From Perilla frutescens (taxonomy: Eukaryota > Streptophyta > Magnoliopsida > Lamiales > Lamiaceae), in the NCBI GenBank assembly GCA_026008535.1, contig BRKX01000001.1, positions 35,045,317-35,109,316 of the forward strand: a stretch of DNA of 64,000 nucleotides. Direction: 5' to 3'. The notes beneath the pieces were generated by a model. That model saw only the letters and a program-made list of their open reading frames with translations. It did not search any database and had not been told where the DNA came from. The translations under genes were made by a program, and so were the position numbers. Shown here piece after piece: positions 1 to 10,167 of this stretch. The first letter of the stretch is position 1. Each line of letters begins with the position of its first letter.

Positions 1-540
1 CCCAACTAGAGCATGGTCAACCAGCTGGAAGAATACGCCAACCAGTCAAAACTCAATCCAGTCAAAAAAACTGATAGCTAAGTCAGCTGAGCTGAGAGAA
101 AAATCAACAAGACTGAAGAAACTTATAAGAGATCAGTTTAACTGAAGACTGGAAGTATCCAGCTGATGACCAAACTTAACTTCAGTCAAACTGAAGTAGA
201 CAAACGAATCAATCAAAGGCCAGAACTGAAGTCAGCCAGCTTGTACGAGAAAACAAGCAAACATCTGACGAGGAAGCTCGAGAAAGATCAGTCAAATTGA
301 CAAGCTAGCCAATAGCTTGTGATCAGTTAAGCTGACAAGAAAGCTCAACAAAGAATAGTCGAACTGACAAGCTATTCAACAACTTGTGATCAGTCAAACT
401 GGAGGAAGAAGCTCATAACTGCCAAACTGGAGTGATAGCCGAACTAAGCAGACAAGCTTAGAACTGCCAACTGGAACTCAAACTTGCTAAACTGGAGCTC
501 AAATAAAGATCTTGGAATAAATGCTTGAGTGGAGATCCTG

Positions 541-632
541 GAATTAAATATCGAACAGAGATCGATTGGCAAAGCAATGGCTACTTGAATTAAATATCCA
601 ACAGAGATCGATTAGCAAAGCAATGGCTACTT
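541..632 (+). repeat. 46-bp tandem duplication in the C1 LTR
   Basis: Two adjacent 46-bp copies (541-586 and 587-632), each beginning GAATTAAATATC and ending GGCTACTT, differ at two positions. They lie about 100 bp upstream of the LTR TATA box, where LTR enhancers are often duplicated. The duplication is seen directly; an enhancer role is inferred. Confidence 0.85.
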
Positions 633-728
633 CAACCAAAAGCTCCAATGATCATAAAGACCATCTGCCATTGATGAACCAATAGAGCCACCGATCAATG
701 GAACTCAACGATCACAAAATCACTCCTC

Positions 729-735
729 TATAAAA
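729..735 (+). promoter_or_regulatory. TATA box of the C1 LTR
   Basis: TATAAAA in the context CCTCTATAAAAGACG, about 760 bp before the LTR end. This is a suitable place for the U3/R boundary and for transcription of the C1 genomic RNA. Confidence 0.65.
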
Positions 736-1495
736 GACGAGTTAATCAAAGTTTTCAAAGGACTTTTCGCGACATTCATTCTTGAAACCTTCATTCAAGT
801 TGTTTCAACTTATAACTAAACTTTCTTTCTCCCTCCCACATAGCTCAAGTTCAGCATTTGCTAAAACAGCGAGAGTCCAACTGAGAAGAAGAATCCACAG
901 AATCAAAGCATTCAGCTAGCTGTTGATAATCCAACCAGAGCAACCTTCTCAGTTCCAGCGATACATCAATCAACTACCCAGCTCAATTGAAGGAACACAT
1001 CAGTTGATATCCCCTGTTCAAGACTAATCTCTTGAAGATCGAAAGAGATCTAAAACCTTGTAAAGACGTTAATAGCACCTACCTTCCTAGCGAGCAGTTA
1101 GGGACTGTAAGTGTGAGCCGTCGACCTGCTGAGGTAGCGAGCAGTTACCCGGTTCAGCCAACTGTCATTCATTGTATAATTTGTAAAGAAACTCAAGTTA
1201 TATAGTGGAGTTGCCCTTCTGCGGTAGGAACAGAGGACGTATAAGTTTGAGACTTCGAACCTCTATAAATCATCTGTGTGCTGTACTATTTTGCGTATAC
1301 TCATATATCCTTGAACTGTACACAAGCTCACACAATCAACACTCAAGTTGTCTAAAAAGTACTCAACTGATTTGTGCATAGATAAGTTGCTAAGCAAGTC
1401 AAGGGCCCTTATCATTCTGTATTTGAAGTAAAGTTTTTATATCAGTTTATTCACCCCCTCTCTAAACTGAGATCGACTCATCCGGGACCAATAAG

Positions 1496-1509
1496 TTGTA
1501 TCAGAGCAG
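1496..1509 (+). other. Primer-binding site of C1 (tRNA-Met type, mutated)
   Basis: TTGTATCAGAGCAG matches the usual plant PBS TGGTATCAGAGC except for one base in the GG. It lies a few bases after the LTR end and 75 bp before the gag start codon. Confidence 0.75.
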
Positions 1510-1583
1510 TTGAGTCTAAGGATCAGCCATTTCTGTAGATCAACTGAATCATATCAACTTATATGTGCTAACATTTCAAAGCA

Positions 1584-3827
1584 ATGGGAAACCATAAACT
1601 ACCTTTGTTTTCAGTTGAGAATTATGATAATTGGAGTAGGAGAATGAAAGCGCATATATGCTCGATCCATGAGAACATGTGGGAAGTTATTGAAGATGGT
1701 CCAATCATTATCATGATGGACAATGAAGCCCACATAGTTGATATCAATCAACCAGCCAGAATCCTAAAGCCAACTAATCTTCTCATCAACGAAGAGAAGA
1801 AGTTGAAGAATCTAGAGTTTGTTGCTCAAGCTGCACTATTTCAAACTCTAGATGAAGACAGAATGAAGGACACAAAGAACTGACAACTACCAAGGAGATA
1901 TGTGACTTACTAGCAGATCTATGCCAAGACTCCGAAGCCATCAAAGGAAACAAGCTCCAACTGGCAGTCGACAGATACGAGTCCTTCAAAATGTAGCTAG
2001 AAGAGTCCATCTCAAGCCTTGAAACTAGATTTCTAGGCATCATTAGTGAGATGACCAACCTGTGAAGAAGTTATCCCAATTCTGAGATGAACTCCAAAAT
2101 TTTAGATAATCTCACCGAAGAATGGGACATGAAAGTGATAGCTACAAAAGAATCAAGAAATCTGAACAGCATCACTCCTTGAGAACTATTTGGCTCTCTC
2201 AAAGCTCATGAGTACAGCCTAAATCGGAACATGGAAGCATCAACATCATCAGCTCCAGATGCAACCTTCCATGGTGAAAGGAATCGGTTTTGAGATACTC
2301 GAGGAAGGACCAACTTCCGGCTCAGAAGCTCACCAGCCAGAGAGAATCAAGGCGGATCTTCATCCGAACGAAGAAGAGACACAATCGAAAAGAAGGAAAA
2401 CTTGACTGAAGACATCTATGGTGAAAGGACTGGGTTTAGAGACACTTGAGGAAGAAACAACTTTCGACCTAGGAGCTCACCAGCCAAAGAAAACCAAGGC
2501 GGATCTTCAACTGAACGAAAAAGAGAGTCAACTGAAAAGAAGGAGAATCTAACTGATGACATCAATGATCAGATACAATGAGTTACCAAGTTGCTAGAAA
2601 AGTTGAAGAGAGCTCGGGATAAGCAATCAGTATCACCTAAAACTGATGAAATCCCAAAAGTTGAGAAAACCTACCAACCAGATGAATCGTCAGCTGAACC
2701 ACTCAGGAGTGGCAACCGAAATCTCGGAGAATGTTTTCATTACCATAAACAAGGACATTACAGGTTTGAATGTCCAGAACTCTCCGAAGACAAGAAAGCC
2801 AAAGTAAAAAGGAGCTTCTTCAAAAGAAAGGCAATGGTCGAAAATCTCGAGAATGCCATGCTGGATGATTCAGAGTATCCTTCAGGAATCAATTATGACG
2901 GCTACAGCTCAGATGATGAAGCACTATTCTGGCTCATGGCAGACAATGATGAAGAGGTTAGTACAGCTAATTCTCAAACCTCTTTTTATCATATCAATGA
3001 AGCAACTGTCTTTAGTACTGAACTTGATATGAAACTTATAATGGTAGAAGATCAATTAGCTTCAATTTCTTGTTTGCATGTTAAACTGAAAGATGAAAAT
3101 GATGAACTGAGAAACAAGGTTAGGAAACTGAGCATTGATCATGAAAGATTAAATTATCTGGAAGCTCAGCTTATAGAATTTGAGAAGTTGAAACTGAGGA
3201 ATGCTGATCTAGAGGCTGAAAACCAAAAACTCAAGCAAGAGATCCTTGAAAAAGAAAAGGTAAATCTGAAGTTCAAAAAGGGATCTTAAATCAGTTCACT
3301 CAAGTCAATCCACTCGTTCAAAACCCCCAGTTCAACAAAGGCCACTAGCTCAACATAGAATGCCGACAAGACAACATGATAGATCAGTTCATTTTAAGAA
3401 AGACCAGTTTATATCTCAAGCCTACCCTGCCAAGCAGTTCAACCAAGGCACTTCTAGGAGAGATCAAAGAAACTCATTTCAACCTTATCATCATTAAAAT
3501 GAGTATCTGGATTCAAGAAATGAACCAAGAACTGATCCTAAAGGGTTTAATCCAGTAAATTGGAAACACACAAGGCATTGTCCTGATAGAAGAACTCAAA
3601 AAACTCGGAATAACTGCGTATTAGTTGAATTGTTTTATCCCACTAACTTGCAACGCAGGTATCATTCAACCGACTCAAGAAGAGTTGAAAGAGAGTCAAA
3701 ACTGATGAAACGATCAAAATCAGTTGACTCTCTAAGTGATAAAAAGCCAAAAGTTTGGCAAGTTTGGATTCCAAAAGGCTTAATGTATAAAAAAGGACCC
3801 GATATGAAACCGGTCCCTAAATGCTAA
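1584..3827 (+). pseudogene. C1 copia gag, broken
   Basis: Remnant of a Ty1/copia capsid protein. It starts with ATG at 1584, 75 bp after the PBS. The N-terminal part (1584-1883) carries the YDNWSRRMKAHI segment of the plant copia gag family (UBN2 type). A frameshift near 1880 and several stops follow. The part at 2591-3289 holds a zinc knuckle whose second Cys is Tyr (codon 2741-2743, CX2Y instead of CX2C). An acidic stretch and a long heptad-rich coiled coil follow (about 3040-3285). A central coiled coil in gag is a known trait of Sireviruses, so a Sirevirus-like lineage is inferred. The linker to the protease (3376-3827) is basic and broken. It cannot encode a working capsid. Confidence 0.85.
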
Positions 3828-3836
3828 TCCTTTTCT

Positions 3837-4440
3837 TTGCAGGGCAAGGGCATCCTATCTATGAAGAAAACTAAAGACATTTGGTATCTAGATAGCGGGT
3901 GCTCCAAGAACATGACCGGAGACAGAGAAGATCTTGACGGTTATGAAGAAATCAAACGTCCACTTGTCACATATGGAGAAAATTCCAAAAGCCGAACCAT
4001 TGGAGCAGGGTTCGTAGTCAAAGGAAAAGTAGTAGTGAATGGAGTCTCCCACGTAGATGGACTGAAGCATAAACTACTCAGCATCAGCCAGCTGTGCGAC
4101 AATGGCTACCCAGTTGACTTCACCAAAAACTCCTGCAACATAAGAGATAAGTCAACTGGAGTAATTCTGCTAACTGGCATCAGGAGAGGCAACATATAAA
4201 TTGTTGACCGGTCAACCGACTACTCAGAAGCTTGCTTCCTTTCAAAAGGTTCAACTGAAGCAAGCTGGCTATGGCATCGACAACTAAATTATCTCAACTT
4301 CAAAATAATCAACTACCTAACCAAGAAAGAGTTAGTTGAAGGGCTTCCCAAGGAAATATACAAGAAGACAGGTCTATGTGGACCATGTCAAAAAGGGAAG
4401 CAGGTGAAGTCATCTTTTAAGAATAAGAGTCATCCACCAG
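3837..4440 (+). pseudogene. C1 copia protease and GAG-pre-integrase region
   Basis: The retropepsin active site is intact in WYLDSGCSKNMTGD, with the catalytic Asp at codon 3891-3893. The downstream block ends in LLSISQLCDNGY, as in plant copia proteases. After a stop at 4197-4199 the same frame continues with WLWHRQLNYL and CGPCQKGKQ, the His and Cys pairs of the GAG-pre-integrase zinc domain. The frame differs from that of the upstream gag part, so at least one indel lies between them. Its relative C2 has the same domains in the same order. Confidence 0.85.
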
Positions 4441-5496
4441 CAACAACTGATTGCCTTCAATTACTACACATGGATTTGTTTGGTCCAGTTAGATCTCAAA
4501 CTCCAAAAGGCAAAAGATTCACTCTTGTAGTAGTTGATGATTACTCAAGATATACATGGGTGGAATTCTTGAGAAACTTATGACAAGCTAACGGCGCTGA
4601 TCAGAAGGCTACAAACTGAGAAGGAAAGATCAGTTCAAAGGATTCGTTCCGACAATTGAACTGAATTTGTGAATCAACACATGATTAGCTTTCTCAACCA
4701 GCTTGGAATCATTCATGAACACTCAGCTGCAAGAACTCCACAACAAAATGGTGTAGCCGAACAGCGTAACCGGACACTCAAAGAAGCAACTCGAGCAATG
4801 ATAGCTGATGCCAACATAGCTGAAAGGTACTGGGCTGAAGCAGTCAACACCACTTGCCATACTCAAAATCGAAGGGCCATTGTAGCAGCCCATGACAAGA
4901 CACCTTATGAACTATACAAGGGTCATAAGCCTTCTATCTCATATTTTAAAATATTTAGCTGTAAATGTTATATTCACAACAATAGCAAGACTCAATTGAA
5001 TGCTTTTAGTGCTAAAGTTGATGAGGGTATATTTCTTGGGTATAACTCACCTCATGCACAAGCTTACAGAGTGTTCAATAAACGAACTCTTGTTGTGGAA
5101 ATAACATGTCATGTGTTATTTGATGAATTTGCTAATGAGTACAGGAACAAAGAAAGAATAGACACATTAGTTCAAGTACTACCTAATGAAACTGAGAACT
5201 CGCAGGACTATGTGGATCACATTGTCCCAGAGCGGTTTGAAGTTTTACTAGAAGAAGGCAATGAAACTAGCACAAAACCAGTTGAGAACAACTTGGTCAA
5301 TGAAGACACAAATCGTGTTGAGACCACAAACCCCACAACTGTAACAGGGGGAAGAACTGATGAAAATGCTGAACCAGCTGATGAAAGGGCGACTGATGAC
5401 GTCACCACAGAAGAGCCAGCTGAAGCCACCTCTCCCAAATGGCTCCAAAGCCACCCAACTGACAAGATAGTTGGTGATCCAAGAAGTCGAGTCTAG
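4441..5496 (+). pseudogene. C1 copia integrase
   Basis: Remnant of the enzyme that inserts retrotransposon cDNA into chromosomes. The order LLHMDLFGPV, FTLVVVDDYSRYTWVEF, then RIRSDN and ARTPQQNGVAEQRNRTLKE shows the DDE core of a copia integrase with all three acidic residues still recognisable. A frameshift lies near 4580, and a stop follows the second Asp. The C-terminal part (4860-5490) has the GHKPSISYFKIF and FLGYN motifs of the copia integrase tail, followed by a Glu/Thr-rich low-complexity linker to the RT. From 4669 on, the frame stays open apart from stop codons as far as the RNase H. Confidence 0.85.
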
Positions 5497-5540
5497 ACCA
5501 GAAGCTCAACTGAGCATGCATTATTCACATGCTTCATATC

Positions 5541-5883
5541 TCAAACTGAACCGGCAAACATTAAAGAAGCCTTAGAAAACTTAGACTGGATCATGGCAAT
5601 GCGAGAAGAACTGAACCAGTTTACAAGAAATGAGGTATGGTTTCTTGTTGACAGGCCAAAAACCCAAAAGGTCATTGGTACAAAATGGGTCTTTCGGAAC
5701 AAACTGGATGAACAAGGAGTGATCACAAGGAAGAAGGCTAGACTGGTAGCTAAAGGATACTCACAAAGTGAAGGGATCGACTTTGATGAGACATTCGCGC
5801 CAGTTGCAAGATTGGAAGCCATCAGATTGTTCCTAGCCTATGCAGCGCACTTCAACTTCACAGTCTACCAAATGGATGTCAAG
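5541..5883 (+). pseudogene. C1 copia reverse transcriptase, N-terminal part
   Basis: The RVT_2 type RT begins with VWFLVDRPKTQKVIGTKWVF and runs through ARLVAKGYSQ, FDETFAPVARLEAIR and VYQMDVK. The last codon, AAG (5881-5883), is followed at once by the inserted solo LTR A. The RT resumes at 8137 in the same frame with SAFLQGMLKE, so the two parts were contiguous before that insertion. This half still contains the first catalytic Asp (in MDVK). Confidence 0.9.
5879..5883. repeat. 5-bp TSD (TCAAG), left copy, of solo LTR A
   Basis: TCAAG at 5879-5883 is repeated at 8132-8136, directly flanking the TG...CA ends of the inserted LTR. The duplicated bases are part of the original RT codons. Confidence 0.9.
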
Positions 5884-7506
5884 TGTAATACCCCGAAATA
5901 TTTTAGAAGGTTTTTATTTAACTTATGTTACTTGAGGGTAATCTAGGAAAAAATTAGGTCCTTAAAGGATTCAAATAAAGGAAAATCGCAGTCAGGAAAA
6001 TCTGTTAAATTTATTTTGGTCAAAAATTACTTTAAAAACATGTTTTGATATTTTTCTCGGGTTAATAGAAAAAGTTTTAAGCATCGTGCCAAACTTTGAA
6101 TTTTTCAATTTCGAGTTTAAATGAACTCTTGGCACAATTCTAGAGAAGGTACGACTCTAGTTTTCTATTTCATTTCCGAAATAGTCATTTTGAAGGTGTC
6201 AACACGTAGATCACAAATACGTGATTGAAATAATGACACGACGGACGATCACGATGGAAAATCGTCGCGACTGCCGCCAAAAGTCGCAACCACCCTCTCA
6301 AATCGGTGACTCTTTCGGGTCACCGGATCAAAAAGTGTCTTTAGGGTTTCATGTTCTATGTATATTTATATACATTTTCAATGTCGTCACTTTTAAATTT
6401 CGGGTATATTTTGAGTATCCGATTATTAAATTGTAGTTTTTTTCAGATCTATCCTTCGTGGATAGCTCTATCGTATTTTTAAGCTCAAAAGTTGTTCCGT
6501 GTCAAAATATAGTATTTTTATTTAAAGTTCCATATTTTTCGAATGGGCGGATCTTGCGGTATGAATTTATTTGTACCGAGTAAATTTTAGGATACGGGTT
6601 TGACCGGGTGTATGTCAAAACTTCCAAAAGGGTTTTTCTTTATAAAAATGCCCTGAGTAAAGTTCCCTTAAGAGTCAAAATACTTTAATGACCCGGGTGC
6701 TGCGTATTAAGATAGTAGATGTTATAATATTTACTTCATAGCTAAGAAATATTAGATTTTGACCTAATGATAGTCTTTTATCGAAACTAAGTTGTCGGAT
6801 AATCTTGTAGGCTCAGAAGAAGGAGACTTCTAGTTGAGACCAGAACCAGAATCTAGATCTAGCTTTTCAGATCGGATTGCCAGGTGGGTTTTTATTATAT
6901 AAAAATGTATTTCGGGTTATTAAGCCCTGATATTTATAAAATGAATGTGATTGAATATCCAACTCATGACTGTATTTAAGTGCTCTCCTAACTCATGTAA
7001 GTCTTACTACTGTTTTTGGTGTCGAAATTACAATGGTTCACGATATCGAGCCCCAAGCAAACAGGGCAGTGTTCAACCTTAAGCAGCTGGGTTGTGTACA
7101 CGAACTGACTCACCGTAAGCATTCTAGGGGAGAGTGGCGCGCAATGATGGAACTAAAATGATTTTGTATACATGGATTTCACAAATTTTCTGTTTTGAAA
7201 GCTTTCCATGATATGCTTAAAATATGATTGGATATTCTGTTTTATAAAATGATTATGAAGGTTTTTCTCAAAAGTACCCACTGAGTGCATTAGTACTCAT
7301 GCCCAAAAATCTTTTCAAATATTTTCAGGATGAGCGGCGGGATGGCGGACAGCTGTGCTAAGGCTGAAGGAGTATAAAAATGCCCTGAGTAAAGTTCCCT
7401 TTAGATGTATATGTTTCCTTTTCCGCTATGGAGTCTAACTGAGAACATGCTTCCTTTTGAGTTTGAATAAATGCACTACGTTCTTTTCCGCTTACTCTGA
7501 TTATTG

Positions 7507-7668
7507 CTACGGAGTGTTCGGTTCTCCGAATCCCATTTTCTTTACTGCTACGGAGTGATCAGTTCTCTAAATCCCATTTTCTTTACTGTTATGGAGTGTT
7601 CGGTTATCCGAATCCCATTTTTCTTTATTATTACGGAGTGTTCGGTTCTCCGACTCCCGTTTACTATC
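7507..7668 (+). repeat. About 41-bp tandem repeat, 4 units, in solo LTR A
   Basis: Four degenerate units of the form TACGGAGTGTTCGGTTCTCC plus AATCCCATTTTCTTTACTG. The related block in solo LTR B (complement of about 14880-15005) has three units, so the copy number has changed between copies. Confidence 0.8.
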
Positions 7669-7674
7669 CGTTCT

Positions 7675-7845
7675 TGACAGGCAAAAGCCTGGCATTTATT
7701 TACTTCCTTATTCAGACAGGCAGAAGCCTGGCCATTACTTTCCATGTCAAGGAAAAAGCCTGGCTTTATATTGCTTTCACGACAGACGAAAGTCTGGCAT
7801 CTCTTTACTTCAAGTATTTGGAAAGACATCAGTCTTGCCTTTTTC
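7675..7845 (+). repeat. Palindrome-bearing degenerate repeats in solo LTR A
   Basis: Four to five units of about 35-38 bp, each with a small inverted repeat: CAGGCAAAAGCCTGGC, CAGGCAGAAGCCTGGC, and the decayed CAGACGAAAGTCTGGC. Each could fold as a short hairpin. The third unit kept only one arm. The matching block in solo LTR B is the complement of about 14705-14880. Confidence 0.75.
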
Positions 7846-8131
7846 ATGCCTAACTTACTAACAGTTAACCTTTCAACTGTTATTATTTACATTGAAGTTT
7901 GCCTTGGTTATTCTTTCTTGGGTTCATCCTAAGAGTTATGGTATCTGGTTTGAGTCATTTCATACCCTTTAAAAGCGTGGATTGATCCATTTATAGAGGT
8001 TGTGCTGCCCAAATTTTTGGGGCACTAATCCAAGTTCTTTGATTGCTTCTGTTCAACAACTCCTTCCCCTTTCCCCTTTCCCCAAGTAGCGCACCGGTCC
8101 CCTGCCCTTCTCTCGGGACCGGGGCGTTACA

Positions 8132-8136
8132 TCAAG
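8132..8136. repeat. 5-bp TSD (TCAAG), right copy, of solo LTR A
   Basis: Second copy of the target-site duplication that begins at 5879. It is followed directly by the resumed RT frame. Confidence 0.9.
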
Positions 8137-9345
8137 AGTGCTTTTCTTCAAGGAATGCTCAAAGAGGACATGTATGTCGAGCAACCGCCAAGCTTTGAAA
8201 TTGGTGATCAAGTCTTCAAACTGAAGAAGCCTTTCTACGGGTTGAAGCAAGCTCCTAGAGTGTGGTATGAAACTCTAACAACATTTTTGCTGAAAAATGG
8301 GTTTCAAAATGGAGTCATTGATTGAACTCTTTTCCGAATTGAACGATCAACTGAGATCTTAATGGTTTAAATTTATATGGATGACATAATTTTTGGATCA
8401 AAAAGCAAATTCCTATGCACTCGATTCGCTCAACTAATGCAAAGCGAATTTGAGATGCGCATGATGGGAGAAATGACATTCTTCCTAGGACTCCAAGTTA
8501 AGCAGCTGAAAGATGGGACCTTTATCAGCCAGGTGAAGTACACCAAGGAGCTAGTCAAGAAGTTTGGTGTAAGCAAAGGAAAAACTCTTAAGATTCACAT
8601 CAACACATCAGTTCAGCTAACTCTTGATGAAGAAGGAGAATCAGTTAGCCAGACATATTACAGAGGAATCAGTTCAGCTAACTCTAGATGGCCAGACATC
8701 TCTTATTCAGTCGATCTATGTGCGCGGTTTCAAGCCAACCCAAAGAAAAGCCACCTTGAAACAGCAAAGAGAATTATCAAATATCTCAAAGGAACCATAA
8801 ATCTTGGACTATGGTATCCCAGAGATGACAGTTTGAGTCTAACTGGCTATTCAGACTCAGACTTTGGTGGATGCAAGATCGACAGAAAAAGCACCAATGG
8901 AACATGTCAGTTTCTAAGAAGCAAACTGATATCCTAGTTTAGCAAGAAGCAGCACTCAGTTGCCACGTCAACAACTAAAGCAGAATATGTAGCTGCTGGA
9001 AGCTGCTGTGCTCAAATACTCTGGATGAAGCAACAGTTCAAGGACTACAAAGTTGAAACTGAAGAAGTGCCTATCTACTGTGACAACAACAGTGTAATTG
9101 CGATTTCTCAGAATCCAGTTCTGCATTCAAGAACTAAGCACATTGACATAAGGCATCATTTCATCAGAGATCACATGGAGAAGAAAGACATATGCATCAA
9201 ATATGTCAACACTGAGAAGCAGATAGCTGACATCTTCACCAAACCATTGCTTGAAGCAAGGTTAATGGAGCTAACGTCACAGGATGAAGATGATAAACTG
9301 GAAGAAAAAGGCCAAGGGACCACTCCAGCTGAAGAGAGAAACTGA
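8137..9345 (+). pseudogene. C1 copia reverse transcriptase (C-terminal part) and RNase H
   Basis: This continues the RT frame broken at 5883: FYGLKQAPRVWYETL, then the catalytic Y-M-D-D at 8374-8385. GEMTFFLGLQVKQ follows, then the copia RNase H with GYSDSDFGGCKIDRKST, SVATSTTKAEYVA, SRTKHIDIRHHFI and QIADIFTKPL. In-frame stops sit at about 8323, 8368 and 8935; I see no frameshift. Part of the usual segment after EESVSQTYYRG is altered (ISSANSRWPDIS). The pol frame ends at 9345 with a short acidic tail. All catalytic motifs remain visible but the frame is not usable. Confidence 0.9.
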
Positions 9346-10167
9346 ATCAAAACGACGAGAAACTGATCAGTTGGCCACATAAGCCATCAGCTTAAAGTAA
9401 AGGTAAGAAACTGCTAAGAGAAAAGTAAACTGGAGATGATCAGTTTTCTCCATCAGTTCAACTAAATCATTAGTTCAGTCGCTCAAACTGATGATCCAGT
9501 CAGTTATGCAGAACATACAAACTGCTAATTGATCAAACTAATGAAGGAGTCATAGGCACTCAAGTCAAATAAAAAAGGAGATATCAGTTCAGAGACCAGC
9601 TGAAGGAGAACAGCTGAACTGGGAAGCAGCTGAATAAGGGTCTAAGCAGTCAAGACCAGTTCGGAACTAAAGAGAAGACATCTCAGTTGGAACTGATCAA
9701 CAGAAAGATCATATGTTTCACTCAATCCAACTGATGACGTAATCAGCTTTCAAGCCAAAGAGAAACAGCTAGAGAGAAAAGATATGTTTAAAAGTTTGAA
9801 TAGTGGAAATGGTAAAAACACGTGTCATCTCAATATTACCGTTGAACTCTCTCTCTCTCTCTCCTCATTTATCCCCAACGGATAGAAATGAAAAGCCAAT
9901 CGATGGGTTGATTGATCTAATTGGACCGTTGAACTTAGGTACACGAAGAGTCACAATTGTTGGATGAACCCCATCACATTCTATAAAAGAGATGGTTGAA
10001 CTTTCATTTTTACTTTTACCAATCTGAAGCACAGTAAAGAATTAAAGCATCATTCCTCCATCAATTCTTGAAACTATTCTTCAAAACTTGTGAAACTAAA
10101 AACATCCAGTTCCTAAAGTTAGTCAAAGCCACTTTACCCCTTCTAAATCATTCATATCAAAAACTCC
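9346..10167 (+). other. C1 spacer between pol and ORF3
   Basis: Non-coding, rich in CAGTT, AACTGA and CAGCTGA motifs up to about 9780. A CT microsatellite follows (9847-9863), then a TATA-like box at 9982-9988, then an A/C-rich leader to the ORF3 start codon. The same order (pol end, about 0.5 kb spacer, TATA, ORF3) is seen behind C2. It therefore looks like an internal promoter region of this copia lineage. Confidence 0.6.
9982..9988 (+). promoter_or_regulatory. TATA-like box before ORF3 of C1
   Basis: TATAAAA in CATTCTATAAAAGAGATGG, 180 bp before the ORF3 start codon and about 640 bp after pol. It could drive a separate message for ORF3. This is inferred from position and from the matching box before the C2 copy. 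Confidence 0.5.

Larger units (their letters stand above)
1..1490 (+). repeat. 5' LTR of copia element C1 (left end outside window)
   Basis: This stretch ends in CCA, 5 bases before a degenerate tRNA-Met primer-binding site, and is followed by gag, so it is read as a 5' LTR. It has a TATA box at 729-735, a 46-bp direct duplication upstream of it, and a transcribed part with several poly(A)-like AT stretches near 1160-1300. It is rich in short motifs such as AACTGA, GATCAG and CAGCTGA. The LTR start lies before base 1, and no matching 3' LTR is in the window, so its full length and TSD are unknown. Confidence 0.75.
5884..8131 (+). mobile_element. Solo LTR A (gypsy-type, 2,248 bp) inserted in C1 RT
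   Basis: The stretch begins TGTAATACCCCG and ends CGGGGCGTTACA, with a perfect TCAAG duplication on both sides. It holds no PBS, polypurine tract or polyprotein, so it is a single LTR left by LTR-LTR recombination. TGTAACACCC-like starts are typical of plant Ty3/gypsy LTRs. An inverted relative (solo LTR B) lies at 14420-16833. A contains two internal tandem-repeat blocks (7507-7668, 7675-7845). It lacks about 230 bp present in B that includes a TATA-like box. Small ORFs in it come from the repeats and show no family resemblance. Confidence 0.9.

Noticed and set aside
7548..7853. ORFs of 85-99 codons on both strands in solo LTR A (and 114-126 codons in B)
   Set aside because: They are translations of the internal 41-bp and hairpin repeats. 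The reading frames exist on both strands because the repeats lack stops.
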